7,930 nt of DNA from CAZNNH01 sp964574335 (GTDB lineage: Bacteria > Acidobacteriota > Vicinamibacteria > Fen-336), in assembly GCA_964574335.1 (NCBI GenBank), contig CAZNNH010000234.1, positions 1-7,930 of the forward strand. Direction: 5' to 3'. How positions within the stretch are numbered: the first letter of the stretch is position 1; each line of letters begins with the position of its first letter. Below are positions 5,717 through 7,930 of the stretch, one piece after another. Under the pieces are notes generated by a model. It worked only from the letters and a program-made list of their open reading frames with translations, was not told the DNA's origin and searched no databases. Both the position numbers and the translations under genes were made by a program.

Positions 5717-7930
5717 ACCGGCTCGGTTGAGGTTTGCTGGCGGAGTCTACCACGCGGTGTCGCGCGGCTGTTCCGTTCCCGCGCCGCCCGCGTCGCGCTG
5801 GCGGCGCTGGCCGGCCTGCTGCTGTTCGTGCTCCTGGTCCCGGTGGTCCAGTTCGAGGACCCGCTCTCCACGGTGATCCTCGACCGCGACGGCGAGCTGC
5901 TGGGGGCGTCGATCGCGGCCGACGGACAGTGGCGGTTCGGCGTCAGCGAGCGTCTGCCCGACAAGTTCGTGACCGCGCTCGTCCGTTTCGAGGACCGGCG
6001 CTTCTTCTGGCACCCGGGGGTCGACCCGGTGGCGGTGGTCGGGGCGCTGGTCGGCAACCTGCGCCGCGGCGAGGTGTGGCGCGGGGGCAGCACGCTGACC
6101 ATGCAGGTGGTGCGGCTGTCGCGGAAGGGGCAGGCCCGCACCTACCGCGAGAAGCTGATCGAGACGGTGCTGGCGCTGCGCCTGGAGATGGCGCTCAGCA
6201 AGTCGCAGATCCTGGCGCTGTACGCGGCCTACGCGCCGTTCGGCGGCAACACGGTGGGCCTGGACGCGGCGGCCTGGCGCTACTTCGGCCACGACGCGTT
6301 CCGGCTCTCGTGGGCGGAGACGGCGATGCTGGCGGTGCTGCCCAACGCGCCGTCGCTGGTCCACCCGGGGAGGAACCGGCAGCAGCTCCTGGCCAAGCGC
6401 AACCGGCTGCTGCGGTCGCTTCGCGACGCCGGCGTCCTCGACGCGCTCACCTGCCAGCTCGCCGAGCAGGAAGAGCTGCCGCCGGCGCCGCAGCCGCTGC
6501 CGCGGCTGGCGCCGCACCTCCTGGCGCGTATCCAGAAGGACCAGGCGCGGGCGGGCCGGCGTTGGAGGACGGGGGAGAGAAGCCCCTGGGTCCGGACGAC
6601 GCTCCGAAAAGACCTGCAGGTCCGGGTGGCGGCCGTGCTGGAGCGGCACCAGGCCCGCCTGGCCGCCAACGGCGTCCACAACGCGGCGGCGCTGGTGCTG
6701 GACGTGGACACCGGCCGGGTGGCCGCCTACGTCGGCAACATCGCGGACTTCGGCTCGCCGGAGAACGGCGCCTACGTGGACGTGATCCCGGCCGCCCGCA
6801 GCACCGGCAGCATCCTCAAGCCGTTCCTGTTCGCGGCGATGCTGGACTCAGGTGAAGTCCTGCCCGGCCAGCTCGTCCCGGACGTTCCCACCCACCTGGG
6901 CCTGTTCCACCCGGAGAACTTCGACCGCGCCTACGCGGGGGCGGTGCCGGCGGAGCAGGCGCTGGCCCGCTCGCTGAACGTGCCGGCGGTCCGCATGCTG
7001 CGCAGCTACGGCGTGGACCGCTTCTGCGGGCTGTTGCGGCGGCTGGGGATGACGACGTTGTTCCGGCCGGCCCGCCACTACGGGCTCTCGCTGATCCTGG
7101 GCGGGGCCGAGGGGTCGCTGCAGGACATCACGGCGATCTACGCCGGCCTGGCCCGGAGCCTGAACCGCTACACGAGCGGCGTCTCGGACGCCGGGGTGTT
7201 CCACCCGGCCGAGTACCTGTGGAAGGACGACGGCGGCTCACCGGAAGGGGCCGAGCCGCCGCTCCACGCGGGGGCCTGCTACCTGACGGCGCAGGCGATG
7301 CTCGAGGTCGAGCGGCCCGGCGACGAGAGCTCCTGGCGGGCGTTCTCGTCGGCGCGGAAGGTGGCGTGGAAGACGGACACCAGCTACGGCTTCCGCGACG
7401 CCTGGGCGGTGGGCTTCACGCCGCGCCAGGTGGTCGGGGTGTGGGTGGGCAACGCGGACGGCGAGGGGCGCCAGGGCCTCACCGGCTACTCGGCGGCGGC
7501 GCCGATCCTGTTCGAGATCCACGACCTGCTCCCGCCGGGAGGCTGGTTCGCCCCGCCGGAGGCGGACCTGTGGCAGATCGAGGTCTGCGCCCGCAGCGGG
7601 ATGCGCCTGGGCCCGCACTGCACCACCCACCGCACCCGCCTGGTCACCCGCGCCGGCCTCGGCTCCCCGCCCTGCACCTACTGCCGCCTGGTCCACTCGG
7701 ACCCGGAGGGGAAGTGGCAGGTCCACTCGGCCTGCCAGCCGGTGGCCTCGATCGTGACCAGGGCGATGTTCGTCCTGCCGCCGGCGATGGAGTGGTACTA
7801 CCGCCGCCAGCACGCCAGCTACCAGCCGCCGCCCCCGTACCGGGCCGACTGCCTCGAGTCCCTCGACCGCCCGAGCGAGACCTCCCTGGCCTGCGTCTAC
7901 CCGAAGGAAGGCGCCCAGGTCTACGTCCCC
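5714..7930 (+). CDS. pbpC: Penicillin-binding protein 1C (bifunctional transglycosylase/transpeptidase), 3' end cut by window
   Basis: This is a peptidoglycan synthase anchored in the inner membrane with its domains in the periplasm. The visible 739 residues start with a basic N-terminus and one membrane helix (about 27-45). The GT51 transglycosylase follows (about 55-225), with RFEDRRFFWHPGVD (catalytic Glu93), GGSTLTMQ (124-131) and a YAPFGGNTVG segment. The transpeptidase (about 320-600) has S366-I-L-K369 and S420-L-N422. Its third motif reads K553-T-D555 instead of KTG, in WKTDTSYGFRDAW, a context otherwise typical of PbpC. Next come a Cys-rich linker, the family motif FVLPPAMEWYYRR (686-698) and the first residues of a BiPBP_C domain at the right edge. 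E. coli PbpC is about 770 residues, so the missing end should be short. The frame is unbroken from 5714 to 7930. The start could also be the in-frame ATG at 5702; no other conventional start precedes the helix. The gene pairs with the macroglobulin gene but is separated from it by the opposite-strand glycosyltransferase. Confidence 0.93.
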   Translation, partial: MTGSVEVCWRSLPRGVARLFRSRAARVALAALAGLLLFVLLVPVVQFEDPLSTVILDRDGELLGASIAADGQWRFGVSERLPDKFVTALVRFEDRRFFWHPGVDPVAVVGALVGNLRRGEVWRGGSTLTMQVVRLSRKGQARTYREKLIETVLALRLEMALSKSQILALYAAYAPFGGNTVGLDAAAWRYFGHDAFRLSWAETAMLAVLPNAPSLVHPGRNRQQLLAKRNRLLRSLRDAGVLDALTCQLAEQEELPPAPQPLPRLAPHLLARIQKDQARAGRRWRTGERSPWVRTTLRKDLQVRVAAVLERHQARLAANGVHNAAALVLDVDTGRVAAYVGNIADFGSPENGAYVDVIPAARSTGSILKPFLFAAMLDSGEVLPGQLVPDVPTHLGLFHPENFDRAYAGAVPAEQALARSLNVPAVRMLRSYGVDRFCGLLRRLGMTTLFRPARHYGLSLILGGAEGSLQDITAIYAGLARSLNRYTSGVSDAGVFHPAEYLWKDDGGSPEGAEPPLHAGACYLTAQAMLEVERPGDESSWRAFSSARKVAWKTDTSYGFRDAWAVGFTPRQVVGVWVGNADGEGRQGLTGYSAAAPILFEIHDLLPPGGWFAPPEADLWQIEVCARSGMRLGPHCTTHRTRLVTRAGLGSPPCTYCRLVHSDPEGKWQVHSACQPVASIVTRAMFVLPPAMEWYYRRQHASYQPPPPYRADCLESLDRPSETSLACVYPKEGAQVYVP

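Noticed and set aside
3973..5730. Long plus-strand open frame (585 codons) opposite the glycosyltransferase gene
   Set aside because: Its product is low-complexity Gly/Arg/Pro/Gln sequence with no recognisable domain. Such frames are common antisense to very GC-rich genes, and the minus strand holds a clear membrane enzyme.
5716..6141. Possible 142-residue N-terminal extension of the minus-strand glycosyltransferase
   Set aside because: The extension is Arg/Ser/Thr/Pro-rich and antisense to the conserved transglycosylase region of pbpC. The ATG at 5715 sits right before the expected first membrane helix.
5734..6855. Plus-strand open frame of 373 codons overlapping pbpC
   Set aside because: It is a +1/-1 shadow of pbpC made of Ala/Gly/Arg/Pro repeats. 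The pbpC frame in the same stretch carries all the expected motifs.

Overview
The window is about 7.9 kb of very GC-rich DNA (about 70% by eye, with codon third positions almost all G or C). It comes from a diderm (Gram-negative-type) bacterium: it encodes a bacterial alpha-2-macroglobulin and penicillin-binding protein 1C, a pair known from the periplasm and inner membrane of such bacteria. The macroglobulin is of the large type I associate with Bacteroidota, Acidobacteriota, Myxococcota and similar phyla. The high GC would fit the latter two better, but the phylum cannot be fixed from this window. There are no RNA genes, CRISPR arrays or insertion sequences that I can support.

Layout. (1) Bases 9-3947 (+) encode a thioester-containing alpha-2-macroglobulin-like protein. 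Its first ~50 codons do not look like the rest in composition or in sequence family, and the usual N-terminal macroglobulin domains are absent. (2) Bases 3948-4047 are a short gap between convergent genes with no convincing terminator. (3) Bases 4048-5715 (-) encode a polytopic membrane glycosyltransferase of the GT39/ArnT-like (PMT_2) type. (4) Bases 5714-7930 (+) encode penicillin-binding protein 1C (PbpC), divergent from the glycosyltransferase and cut by the right edge of the window. Its frame is open and unbroken to the last base.

How the genes fit together. In E. coli and many other bacteria the alpha-2-macroglobulin gene (yfhM) lies next to pbpC. The pair is thought to act as a periplasmic defence: the macroglobulin traps incoming proteases through its thioester while PbpC repairs or modifies peptidoglycan. 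Here the pair is kept, but an opposite-strand glycosyltransferase gene sits between the two, so they cannot form a simple two-gene operon. The glycosyltransferase presumably moves a sugar from a lipid carrier to an envelope acceptor; no functional link to the pair is shown.

Three points deserve a second look: an apparent in-frame seam near base 150-175, where a membrane-protein-like segment joins a headless macroglobulin; a Lys-Thr-Asp in place of the canonical Lys-Thr-Gly motif in the PbpC transpeptidase domain; and start codons of the two divergent genes that share one CATG.
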